Shown here piece after piece: positions 34,332 to 42,626 of a DNA stretch of 50,972 bases. Position 1 is the stretch's first letter. Each line of letters starts with the position of its first letter. The translations under genes and the position numbers were made by a program. Origin of the DNA: Flexicrinis sp001567485 (GTDB lineage: Bacteria > Chloroflexota > Anaerolineae > Aggregatilineales > Phototrophicaceae); contig SZPI01000021.1 in the NCBI GenBank assembly GCA_030263635.1, positions 1 through 50,972 of the forward strand, given 5' to 3'. Under the pieces are notes generated by a model that saw nothing but the letters and a program-made list of their open reading frames with translations, was not told the DNA's origin and ran no database searches.

Positions 34332-35156
34332 ATGAACGACTGGACGCTCGATGAGCTGATCTGCGTGTGCATCTCGCGGCAGGTCGAAGATGGCGAAGTC
34401 CTCGCGCAAGGGCTGAATACGCCGCTGGTGATGGCCGGATTCATCCTTGCTCAGCAGACGCACGCGCCCAACGTGCGCTTTGCGTCGGCCATCGGCCAAT
34501 CGATTTGTCAGCAGTGGGCGCCGCTGGGGGTTGCAGCGCAGGAATCGGCGTGGATGGAACACGGGTTGATCCATCCGGGCTTCGTCACTGCCGCGCTCGA
34601 CCTGCTGCCCAAGTTCCACCCAAAGGAGTTCTTTCGCCCGGCGCAAATCGACCGGTTCGGCAACACGAACAACATCGCCTTCGGCCACGATGTCGCGCGT
34701 CCACGGATGCGTTTGCCGGGTTCCGGGGGGATTCCGGACGTTACCGTATACTCGTCGCGGGCGTATCTCTACGTGCCGCGCCATTCCCCGGCCACGTTCG
34801 TCGAGAGGCTGGACATCCGAAGTGGTTTAGGCTCGGATGCAGCCCGGCGGCGCGGAGAGGGGCCGCGCTATCTCGTCAGCGACCTCGGTGAGTTCGACTG
34901 GGCCAACGGCGTCATGCGCCTGACCTCGATCCATCCCGGCGGCACCATCGAGTCGGTGCAGCGCAAGACACGTTTCACGCTCGACGTCGCGCCTGACCTG
35001 CGCGAGACCATCCCGCCAAGCAGCGAAGAACTCCGTCTCTTGCGAGAGGTTGTCGATCCATTAGGGGTGCGCAAGCTCGAACTGCTCAGCGGCGCGGCGC
35101 GGAAGGCTCATCTACGCGACATTCTCGCCCAAGAAGCCCGCTATGCGAGTAGTTGA
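34332..35156 (+). CDS. CoA-transferase subunit beta (glutaconate CoA-transferase B/IpdB-like), unpaired
   Basis: This 274-residue protein resembles the B subunit of family I CoA-transferases. Segments such as CISRQVEDGEVLAQGLNTPLVMAG, QESAWMEHGLIHPG, FGNTNNIAFG and GSGGIPDVTVYSSRAYLY fit GctB/IpdB-like proteins. These form heterodimers with an A subunit to move CoA or, in IpdAB, to hydrolyse a steroid ring. No A-subunit gene lies next to it in this window. It follows the ICMT-like gene after 1 nt, with GGGGAG upstream of ATG 34332. Confidence 0.75.
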   Translation: MNDWTLDELICVCISRQVEDGEVLAQGLNTPLVMAGFILAQQTHAPNVRFASAIGQSICQQWAPLGVAAQESAWMEHGLIHPGFVTAALDLLPKFHPKEFFRPAQIDRFGNTNNIAFGHDVARPRMRLPGSGGIPDVTVYSSRAYLYVPRHSPATFVERLDIRSGLGSDAARRRGEGPRYLVSDLGEFDWANGVMRLTSIHPGGTIESVQRKTRFTLDVAPDLRETIPPSSEELRLLREVVDPLGVRKLELLSGAARKAHLRDILAQEARYASS

Positions 35157-35257
35157 AAGTGCCGAGTGCTGAGTGATGAGGTAATGAGATACAGTATCGC
35201 TCAATGACCACTGCGTCACAGAACACGAAATCTCTCGACTTTCGCACAATGGCCTAG

Positions 35258-36956
35258 CTAATCGGCGAGCGTCCAGTCGGCGATGCTGACGAAACGGTCG
35301 GAGGCCTTGCCCAGATACCCAAGCTGTACGTTCTCGACCCGCGCAGTTGTCGCGTAGCTGTACAGCGGGTAGTACAGCGGCACAGCCACCGCACGTTCAA
35401 GGAACTCGCGCTGGAAGTCGAAGTACAGGTTCTTCCGGTTGAGCGCGTTCGGCTCGCGGCGCGCGCGTTCCAGCAGTTCACTGATGATGCGGTCGTTGAC
35501 CCCGCCGTAATTCTTGCCGTCCGGATACTCGGCGTCGTGCCAGAAGTCGTACACGTCCGGGTCGGCCGTCCCAAGCTGTGTCAGCTCGACCAGCGCGGCA
35601 TCGAACAGGCCAGCATCCAGCCGTTCTTGCAGGTCTGTGATAGGCAGCGCTTGTACCGCAACAGCGAACCCCAACGCCGTCCACTGCGCGGCGATCTGTT
35701 CGGCTACAGGCTCCAGCACCGGATCTTCCGCGACCAGCAGGGTGAACCCCAACGGGCCACGGCGTCGACAGCGAAGGGTCATACGCCCATCCGCCGGGGA
35801 TCAGCGGACTCTCGGCAAAGACAGCCTGCTCGAACAGCGCCGTGCGTTCGACGAGCCGCCGCCGGTCGAGGCCGAGCAGCAGCGCCCGCCGCACCCGTTC
35901 CTCGGTGAAGAAACGCGTCGTCTCGCGCTGCCAGTTGAAGATCACCGCGCCCAGCGTCGGCTCAATCGCGTTGCGCAGCACCACCGCCCCGCCGACCGCA
36001 CGATCTTGCAGCGGCATGCGCTCTTGCCGCGAACGCGTCGCCAGCCCGTCGATCTCGCCCGCGTCGAGGCCGGCTAATGCCCCGTTGAAGGTGGCGTACA
36101 GCCGGAACGAGACACGGTCGATGGTCGGGATATCCGCGTCGCGTCGCAGCTCATAGTTGGGCGCAAGCCGCAGGTCAACCTGCGTAATCTGGCCGTCCGC
36201 GCCGCGCAGGGCTTCAAGCTGATACGGGCCGGTGCCGATGGGCGTGAAATTGAACGGATGCGACGCCAGCGCCTCGATGGGCATGCCGGTGAATACGTGC
36301 TCCGGCAGGATTCCGATCCGAAGCGCATACGGGAAGGCGCCCAGCGGCTGAGTCAGCCGGAATCGGATCTGTCGGTCGTTCAACTGCTGCGTCTCGACCG
36401 TGCGCCAGAAATCGCGCAGAGCGCGGTCGCCGGGGAAGTCACGGTCGCGCAGCAGAGACATCGTGAAGATCACGTCCGCCGCGTCAAACGGCGTGCCATC
36501 ATGCCACACGATATCGTCGCGCAGCGTAAAGACGTATTCGAGACCGCTGGACGAGACGATCCAGCTCTCGGCAAGGTCAGGCGCCGGCTCGCCATACGCG
36601 TTGATGGTCGTCAACCCCTCGAAGATCAGGGATGTGATGTCGGCGTCAACCGGGTTCAATGTTGCAAACAACGGGTTCAGGCGCTGAACCTGCCCGACCA
36701 AGCCTTCGCGATAGGTCGGCACGCCATCGGACGCGGCGAGCGCCAAAATCACGGGGGTCGGGGCGCTGGTTGGATCGGGAATGGGCAGCGATGTGCTTTC
36801 GCCGGTCGGCACGACAGCGGCCGGGGGGGTGTCACTCGCGCGAGGAGGTGGAACTGGCGCCGGAATGGGCCGGTTGACCCGGCTGATGACCGCGGCAGCA
36901 AAAACGGCCGCCGCGGCGAGCAGGAGGATCAGCTGCCAGCGACGGCCGCTAAGCAT
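35258..36956 (-). pseudogene. Peptide/nickel-type ABC transporter substrate-binding protein, frameshifted
   Basis: The start (ATG 36956) encodes a signal anchor, a Pro/Ser linker and the N-terminal two thirds of a family 5 solute-binding protein (LNPLFATLNPVDADITSLIFEGL, WHDGTPFDAADVIFT, IGTGPYQLE). The frame holds to GGWAYDPSLS near 35790. It then leaves the family sequence, while the C-terminal part (GPLGFTLLVAEDPVLEP through EFLERAVAVPLYYP to ADWTLAD) continues in another frame up to 35258. The expected repeat-helix segment of about 20-25 residues between the two parts is missing. So there is both a deletion and a frame change near 35,760-35,780. It is either a decayed gene or a local assembly error. 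No permease or ATPase gene is adjacent. Confidence 0.8.
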
Positions 36957-36981
36957 AATCGTTTGGAGCGCGGCAGCCCGA

Positions 36982-37215
36982 CTAGAGCTGCCGGGTCACG
37001 ACCGCCGAGAAGATGCAGATGACAAGGAACGCGGCGGCCAACCCGATAGTCAGGTGGAAGACGGATTTTTCGATGCCGCGGCGCGTGCGTCCCATGCCGC
37101 CCATTTCGATACCGCCGAGCAGGCTGCCAAGCCCCTCACCGCGCACCTGCAGCAGGATCAACACAACCAGCAGGATGCTGAGAATAATCGTTGCGATTTG
37201 CAGTGCTACCGCCAT
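36982..37215 (-). CDS. secG: Preprotein translocase subunit SecG
   Basis: This 77-residue protein has two membrane helices (about 3-23 and 50-72) and the conserved cytoplasmic loop LQVRGEGLGSLLGG. SecG assists the SecYE channel in protein export. ATG 37215 has TGAGGG 8 nt upstream; a TTG at 37230 would place that site inside the gene. It lies just upstream of the substrate-binding pseudogene on the same strand (25 nt). Confidence 0.9.
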   Translation of the reverse strand: MAVALQIATIILSILLVVLILLQVRGEGLGSLLGGIEMGGMGRTRRGIEKSVFHLTIGLAAAFLVICIFSAVVTRQL

Positions 37216-37296
37216 GCGGAATACCCTCAATACGGGAAAAGTACGTGTTTAAGCGCAGAAGTATAGCATGGGCCGTGCGCGCTGAGTAGGAACAAT

Positions 37297-37329
37297 AACC
37301 GGAGGCGATCCAGTTGACCGCCCCCGGTT
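37297..37329 (-). terminator. Terminator after the C-terminal protease gene
   Basis: On the minus strand AACCGGGGGCG pairs with CGCCTCCGGTT and is followed by ATTGTT. It lies about 26 nt past the stop of the protease gene and before secG. Confidence 0.7.
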
Positions 37330-37354
37330 GTCCGACGGTTTACCGCCGCGCGTC

Positions 37355-38599
37355 CTACTCGAATTGTTCGAGCGCCGCTGCCAACTGCGGATCGTCGTCC
37401 GGGTGCTCCCGGCGGGCTTCTTCATCCCACTCGACCACGACATCCGGCACCAGCCCTTCGCCGTGGATCGACTCACGGTTGGGTGACAGCCAGCGCGCGA
37501 CCGTCAGCCGCAAGCCGCCGCCGTTGACGAGGTCACGCTGGCTTTGTACGACCCCCTTGCCGAATGTCTGCGTCCCGACGACTGTCACAAGGCCGTAATC
37601 CACCCACGCCCGTACCACCAGCTCGGATGCGGAGGCGCTGCGTTCGTCCACGAGCACCACAATCGGCACGTTAATGCCGAGCGACGTGCCGTCAGCCTCG
37701 AAGATCTGCTCGGTGCCATCGCCAAACTGCTCGTAAAGGATCACCCCCTCGTCTACCAGCGCGCTCGCCATGCTTACCGCGCTGCTCAACAGACCGCCGG
37801 GGTTGCCACGCAGGTCGATAATCAGGCCGCGGCGCGTGTCCAGATCAAGTTCCGAGATCGCTTGATCGAACTGGCGCCGCGCGTCCAGATCAAGTTCCGA
37901 GATCGCTTGATCGAACTGGCGCCGCGCCTCGCTGGTGAACTGGAACAGCTTGACGTAAGCGATATCGTCGTTCAGGATCTGGGTCTCGATGTTGGGGATG
38001 GTGATACGCGCGCGCTGGATGGCGAACTCGATCTCTTCGCCATTGCGCTCCATGACGATGTTCACGGTCGATCCCTCGGGGCCGCGCACACGCGCCGCCA
38101 GCCGATCGGCGTTAAAGCTGCGGACATCCACCCCATCGACTTCGAGGAAAATGTCACCCTCCAGCACACCGGCGCGCTCGGCCGGCGTGCCGGGATACAC
38201 GTTGACGATGCGGACGCGCCCCAACTCCTCGTCGCGTTCGATCACCGCGCCGATGCCGCTGATCGAGCCGCTCAAGTCAGAGTCGAACGCGTTCAGTTCA
38301 GGCTCGACGTATCCGCTGAACTCATCCCCTAACGCCTCGACCATGCCGTTGATCGCGCCGTCGACGAGCAGCTGCCGTTCGACCGGCTCAAGGTAGATCT
38401 TATTGATGAGGTTGTAGGTCTCCCAGAACGCCGCGAAGTCCTCTTCCGCTTCGACAGGCGGGCGCGTGTTCGGCGTGACCTGTGCGCCGACCAACCCACC
38501 GTTACCAAACGCGACGCCTGCGGCGAAAATCGCCACGGCGACCGCGACCGCACCGGCGCGGCGCGCCCACGGATGACTCAAAATGCCGTGTGCCGACAT
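37355..38599 (-). CDS. S41-family C-terminal processing protease
   Basis: This 414-residue serine protease has an N-terminal membrane anchor (about 13-33), a helical region, a PDZ domain (about 95-185, with GRVRIVNVYPGTPAERAGV) and an S41 catalytic core. The core has LIIDLRGNPGG, the Ser in DERSASASELVVRAW (about 320) and the Lys in TQTFGKGVVQ (about 346). It would act outside the membrane, trimming proteins from the C-terminus. Just before the catalytic core it carries a perfect 15-residue duplication (two copies of ARRQFDQAISELDLD). The start ATG 38599 has GGAGAAAGAG upstream. Confidence 0.9.
   Translation of the reverse strand: MSAHGILSHPWARRAGAVAVAVAIFAAGVAFGNGGLVGAQVTPNTRPPVEAEEDFAAFWETYNLINKIYLEPVERQLLVDGAINGMVEALGDEFSGYVEPELNAFDSDLSGSISGIGAVIERDEELGRVRIVNVYPGTPAERAGVLEGDIFLEVDGVDVRSFNADRLAARVRGPEGSTVNIVMERNGEEIEFAIQRARITIPNIETQILNDDIAYVKLFQFTSEARRQFDQAISELDLDARRQFDQAISELDLDTRRGLIIDLRGNPGGLLSSAVSMASALVDEGVILYEQFGDGTEQIFEADGTSLGINVPIVVLVDERSASASELVVRAWVDYGLVTVVGTQTFGKGVVQSQRDLVNGGGLRLTVARWLSPNRESIHGEGLVPDVVVEWDEEARREHPDDDPQLAAALEQFE
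37838..37927 (-). repeat. Perfect 45-bp tandem duplication inside the protease gene
   Basis: Two adjacent copies (37838-37882 and 37883-37927) are identical base for base and in frame. They encode ARRQFDQAISELDLD twice, in the helix before the catalytic LIIDLRGNPGG strand. The lack of any silent difference points to a recent event or to an assembly artefact. Confidence 0.95.
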
Positions 38600-38698
38600 G
38601 CTCTTTCTCCGGTCTATTCGACAGACTTCGTGATACGATCAAGGACGATTGTACAGCGTTCATGGACGCATGTTCACCTCAAGTGTACGGTGGTGTTG

Positions 38699-39588
38699 AT
38701 GAGTAGACAACATGCAGAAGCAATCCTCTTTGGGCTGGCAATCGGTGACGCGCTCGGCTATCCCGTCGAATTTCTAGATCTGCCTGCCATAAAATCGACG
38801 TATGGGCCGCGTGGAATCACCGAACTGCCTGAGCCGGCCCTGTTCTCCGACGATACGCAGATGGCGCTGGCGCTCGCCGAGGGAATCCTCGATGCGGGGC
38901 TGGATGCCAACCTTGACGCAATCATGGAAGCGGTCGGTGAACGCTTCATTTCATGGAGCCACCGGCAGAGCGATCCAAGCTACAGCCGTGCGCCGGGAAA
39001 CACGTGTATGGCCGGTATCGCCAACTATGAGAAGACCCGGAATTGGCGGACGAGCGGCCTCAATTCGACCTAGAGCGCATGATCGCGGTCGCAGAGGCCA
39101 GCGGCATCATCACCCACGCGCATCCAGCGGCTATCGCAGCCACTAACGTCGGCGCGTACGCGATCAAACTCGCGCTTGAGGGGACACCGCCCGACGGCAT
39201 TATCGCGCAGGTACAGCATCTCCCTCCCGCCCAGAACGACGAATTCCTCCGCGTGCTGCACCGCATCGGTCATGCGCTGGGATGGACGAACACAGCCGAC
39301 GCGCTGTATCACATCGGTACGGGTTGGACAGGAGACGAGGCGATCACGATGGCGTTGTACTGCGCCGCACAGCGGCCAGAGTCGTACGCGGACACCATCC
39401 GGCTCGGCGCGAATCTCAAGACAGGCGACAGCGACAGCGTTGCGTGTATCGCGGGCGGCATTCAGGCGGCAAGGCTCGGCCTCGACGCGATCCCTTCCGA
39501 GTGGCGTGCCCGCATCGAGGATGCCGATTATCTACGCGATCTTGCCGCGCGGATGGCCGATGAGCGGCGGCGCGTGTATGAAAACTGA
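38699..39588 (+). pseudogene. ADP-ribosylglycohydrolase, internal deletion with frameshift
   Basis: The first frame from ATG 38699 encodes the N-terminal half of an ADP-ribosylglycohydrolase: AILFGLAIGDALGYPVEFL and the metal-site SDDTQMALALAEGI, up to APGNTCMAGIANYEKTRNW. It then runs into a stop at about 39,073. The C-terminal half (DLERMIAVAEASGIITHAHPAAIAA and TGDSDSVACIAGGI with metal aspartates) continues in another frame to 39588. The conserved SKGCGAVMR-type block expected between them is absent, so roughly 20 codons are lost near 39,045-39,065. Intact members remove ADP-ribose from proteins or split dinitrogenase-reductase-type conjugates. It could be decay or a sequencing error. Confidence 0.8.
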
Positions 39589-39594
39589 GGGTAG

Positions 39595-39957
39595 ATGATG
39601 AGCGCGCTTTCAATTGACGACCTGCGTGAGATGTGCAGCGCACTGCCGCGGGTCACGTCGGACTTTCCGTTCGATGCCGACACACTGGTATTCCGCATCC
39701 ACGGCAAGATCTTCGCGTTGATGTCGGTCAATCCACGCGGCGCTCCGCCGAGCATCACGCTGAAGTGCGAGCCGACGCTCGCCGAAATGCTGCGTTCGAC
39801 GTATGACGCGGTGACTCCCGGCTATCACATGAACAAACGCCACTGGAACACGGTGGTTGTTGACGGGACGATACCGCCGCCCGAAATCGAAGACATGATC
39901 GATCACGCGTATCGACAGGTCTTGAAGTCGCTGCCGAAGTCCATTCGTGAGTCGTAG
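39595..39957 (+). CDS. MmcQ/YjbR-family protein
   Basis: This 120-residue protein matches the MmcQ/YjbR fold: an N-terminal helix (LSIDDLREMCSALP), a strand with KIFALMSV, a strand with SITLKCEP, then GYHMNKRHWNTVVVDGTIPPPEIEDMIDHAYRQV. These small proteins resemble DNA-binding folds but have no settled role. The start may be ATG 39595 or ATG 39598; GAGGG upstream fits either. It follows the ADP-ribosylglycohydrolase remnant by 6 nt and may share its transcript. Confidence 0.85.
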   Translation: MMSALSIDDLREMCSALPRVTSDFPFDADTLVFRIHGKIFALMSVNPRGAPPSITLKCEPTLAEMLRSTYDAVTPGYHMNKRHWNTVVVDGTIPPPEIEDMIDHAYRQVLKSLPKSIRES

Positions 39958-40010
39958 ATCAGAAACTCCCGACGACACACCCACAAATGTCATCAGAGTG
40001 TAAACTCAAC

Positions 40011-40038
40011 TTGACGCGCGTCCGTTTTGTATTACGAT
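40011..40038 (+). promoter_or_regulatory. Promoter of the DsbA-like gene
   Basis: TTGACG and TACGAT are separated by 16 nt. A TGAGGAG ribosome binding site follows just before ATG 40085. Confidence 0.65.
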
Positions 40039-40084
40039 TTCGGCTTACCACCTGACATGACGAGTGATCACTGAGGAGTCCCCC

Positions 40085-40804
40085 ATGGCTGACGCAGCCA
40101 AGAACAAGTCCACCACCGCGCCGAAAGCCGCCTCATCACGCAGCAACCAGCAAACCTTCCTGATCGCCGTCATCGGCGCGGTGGCGCTGGTCGCTATCGT
40201 GCTGGTGCTGGTCTCTGCGCGTGGAGGCCAGTCATCCTTCGGTGAAGCGTTCTTTGCGGAAATCCCTTACGAGCGTCTCGAAGACGGCGGCTATGTCATC
40301 GGCGATCCAGAGGCGCGCGTCACAATCGTTGAATTCTTTGACTGGTACTGCCCTTCCTGCCAGCAGTTCAAGCCGACGATCGACCAGGTCATCACCGAAT
40401 ACGTCAAGACCGGCCGGGCGCGTTATGAGATGCGCTCGCTGCCGACAGCCGGCGCCAACGCAAACCCGAACACCACGCAGGTCGCAAATCTGCTTGAGTG
40501 CGTCGAGGAACAAAAGCCCGGCTCGTATGCCTTTGCCAGCGAGGTCGCGTACGAATTGGTGCGCACCGGCACCACCGGCGCCAACTTCTCTCAGGGGATC
40601 GCTGACCGCACCGGCACGGACTTTGCGCAGCTTCTACGCTGTTCGCAGGAGGCCACGCAGTCAGAAGCCGACGTGCGGCTCGCGCGGTCGCTCGGCGTCA
40701 GCAGCACCCCCACCGTGCTCTACCGCATCGACGGAGGCGCTCCGCAGCCGATCAGCGATCGGAGCTTCGCTGGGATTTCAACGCTTATCGAGACGTTCGA
40801 ATAG
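40085..40804 (+). CDS. Membrane-anchored DsbA-like thiol-disulfide oxidoreductase
   Basis: This protein of about 239 residues has a Lys/Ser-rich cytoplasmic start, one membrane helix (about 24-44) and an extracytoplasmic DsbA-type thioredoxin domain. The motif CPSC lies in VEFFDWYCPSCQQFKP (about 96-100), and the cis-proline loop GVSSTPTVLYR lies near the end. It would form or shuffle disulfides in exported proteins. A further cysteine pair (LECVEE and LLRCSQE) sits in the inserted helical region. ATG 40085 is chosen because TGAGGAG lies 6 nt upstream. Confidence 0.85.
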   Translation: MADAAKNKSTTAPKAASSRSNQQTFLIAVIGAVALVAIVLVLVSARGGQSSFGEAFFAEIPYERLEDGGYVIGDPEARVTIVEFFDWYCPSCQQFKPTIDQVITEYVKTGRARYEMRSLPTAGANANPNTTQVANLLECVEEQKPGSYAFASEVAYELVRTGTTGANFSQGIADRTGTDFAQLLRCSQEATQSEADVRLARSLGVSSTPTVLYRIDGGAPQPISDRSFAGISTLIETFE

Positions 40805-40860
40805 TCGTTTCACAGCCCCGAGTAACGTAAGGTCTGCTCGCCACGATGAAGGACGAACCG

Positions 40861-41583
40861 ATGCATGTCGACACCTTAATCAGCCGCAGCAGACCTTTTC
40901 TTTCATGGGTCGTGGACTGGCAGAATTCCCTCAAGCCGGTTTCACTGCGTGATCTCGTGGCGGATGCTGGCCCCGACGCGGTTGGCCTTGTCAGCGTCGA
41001 TGTCATCAAGGGATTCTGCTCGGTCGGCCCGTTGGCGTCTCCACGAATTGAGGGCATCATCGTACCGATCACCACGCTGTTCACGGACGCGTGGGCGCTC
41101 GGGGTGCGCAATATCGCGGTCACGCAGGACGCACACCCTGAGCACGCCGTCGAGTTTGCCAGCTATGCGCCGCACTGCATCCGCGGTACGGCAGAGGCCG
41201 AGACCGTCGATGCGTTTCGCTCGCTGCCCTTCTTCGACTCGATTCCGGTGTTCGAGAAGAACAGCATCAACAGCGCGTTCGCGACCGGCTTTCAGGCGTG
41301 GCTCGACACGCGCACGCACGTCAAGACGTGGATTGCCGTCGGCGACTGTACCGATCTATGCACCTACCAACTTGCGATGCACCTGCGCTTATCGGCCAAT
41401 CAGCATCAGCGTGCCGGCGTTCGGGTGATCGTGCCAGTCAACGCTGTGGATACGTATGACTTACCGGTCGCCGTGGCGCAGCAGATCGGCGCGACGCCAC
41501 ATGATGGCGATCTGCTTCACACTGTGTTCCTATATTCAATGATGCTGAATGGTATCGAAGTCGTGAGCGAGGTAACAGTCTGA
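40861..41583 (+). CDS. Nicotinamidase-like cysteine hydrolase (isochorismatase fold)
   Basis: This protein of about 240 residues has the catalytic Asp in VSVDVIKGFC (about 47), the Lys in VFEKNSIN and the nucleophile Cys in AVGDCTDLCTYQLAMHL (about 163). The metal-site pattern DAHPEH in TQDAHPEHAVEFASYAPHC and the following GTAEAE fit nicotinamidase, which turns nicotinamide into nicotinate for NAD salvage. Isochorismatase or another amidase remains possible. ATG 40861 has AAGGACG upstream; ATG 40846 is an alternative. Its stop overlaps the mtnA start. Confidence 0.78.
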   Translation: MHVDTLISRSRPFLSWVVDWQNSLKPVSLRDLVADAGPDAVGLVSVDVIKGFCSVGPLASPRIEGIIVPITTLFTDAWALGVRNIAVTQDAHPEHAVEFASYAPHCIRGTAEAETVDAFRSLPFFDSIPVFEKNSINSAFATGFQAWLDTRTHVKTWIAVGDCTDLCTYQLAMHLRLSANQHQRAGVRVIVPVNAVDTYDLPVAVAQQIGATPHDGDLLHTVFLYSMMLNGIEVVSEVTV

Positions 41584-42626
41584 TGCGCACAGTCGATTGG
41601 GTAGGCGGAGTCGTACGCATGATTGACCAACGCGCGCTGCCGTGGTCATTCGAAACCGTGGACTTGGGCACGGTCGAGGAAGTCGCTGAGGCTATCACCA
41701 ACATGACGGTGCGCGGCGCGCCGGCGATTGGCGTGTCGGCGGCGTTCGGGATGGCGTTGGCCGGGTTCACGAGCGCCGCGCGTTCACCCGAAGGCATCCG
41801 TGCCGACCTCGCGATGGCGGCCAATATGCTCAAGAACGCGCGTCCGACGGCGGTCAATCTGGCGTGGGCCGTCGATACGATGCTCACGCTGGCCGATCAG
41901 CACGATTACCGAACCGCTGACGAATTCCGCCATGCGCTGATTGATGCGGCAAGGTCGATGGCAGACGCCGACGTTGAAATCTGCAAGGCGATGGGCCGTC
42001 ACGGCCGCGAACTGATCTCCGACGGCATGACCGTGCTGCATCACTGCAATACCGGGGCGCTGGCAGCGGTCGACTACGGCACCGCGCTGGGGGTGATCCG
42101 GGCCGCGCATGAGGCTGGCACGCGCTTTCACGTCTTCCTCGATGAGACCCGCCCACGGCTTCAGGGCGCGCGGCTGTCGGCATGGGAGCTGGAGCAGCAG
42201 GGGATCTCGTACGACATCCTGCCCGACACCGCCGCTGGTTTCTTCATGCAGCGCGGCGAGGTGCAGCTGGTGCTCGTCGGCGCGGATCGGGTCGCCGCGA
42301 ACGGTGATTTCGCTAACAAGATTGGGACGTATCAGCTCGCCGTATTGGCGAAGGAGAACCGCATCCCGTTCTACACGGTCGCGCCAACATCGACCGTCGA
42401 TCTATCGCTCGCAAGCGGCAGCGAAATTCCGATCGAGGAACGCAGCCCCGACGAGGTCACTCACCCGTATGGCAACAAGCTGGTGCCGGATCATTTCCGG
42501 GCGCGCAATCCGGCCTTCGATGTGACGCCCGCGCGCTACGTCTCCGGGATCGTCACCGAGCACGGGATCGCGCGGCCGCCGTTTACCGAGTCGCTGCAGA
42601 AGGCCGTCGCCGGGCAGCTACTCTGA
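41583..42626 (+). CDS. mtnA: S-methyl-5-thioribose-1-phosphate isomerase
   Basis: This 347-residue enzyme of the eIF2B-alpha-like family turns methylthioribose-1-phosphate into methylthioribulose-1-phosphate, the step after MtnP in methionine salvage. Motifs are TVRGAPAIGVSAAFG (about 43-57), VLHHCNTGALA with the catalytic Cys (about 155), DETRPRLQGARLSAWEL, GADRVAANGDFANKIGTYQLAVLA with the Asp and PFYTVAPTSTVDL. The length is normal. It starts within the stop of the nicotinamidase-like gene. Its end overlaps the convergent ATPase gene by 9 nt. Confidence 0.94.
   Translation: MRTVDWVGGVVRMIDQRALPWSFETVDLGTVEEVAEAITNMTVRGAPAIGVSAAFGMALAGFTSAARSPEGIRADLAMAANMLKNARPTAVNLAWAVDTMLTLADQHDYRTADEFRHALIDAARSMADADVEICKAMGRHGRELISDGMTVLHHCNTGALAAVDYGTALGVIRAAHEAGTRFHVFLDETRPRLQGARLSAWELEQQGISYDILPDTAAGFFMQRGEVQLVLVGADRVAANGDFANKIGTYQLAVLAKENRIPFYTVAPTSTVDLSLASGSEIPIEERSPDEVTHPYGNKLVPDHFRARNPAFDVTPARYVSGIVTEHGIARPPFTESLQKAVAGQLL

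Noticed and set aside
37838..37927. A start of a CRISPR or longer satellite array
   Set aside because: Only two copies exist, they are directly adjacent without spacers, and they are in frame within a protease gene.
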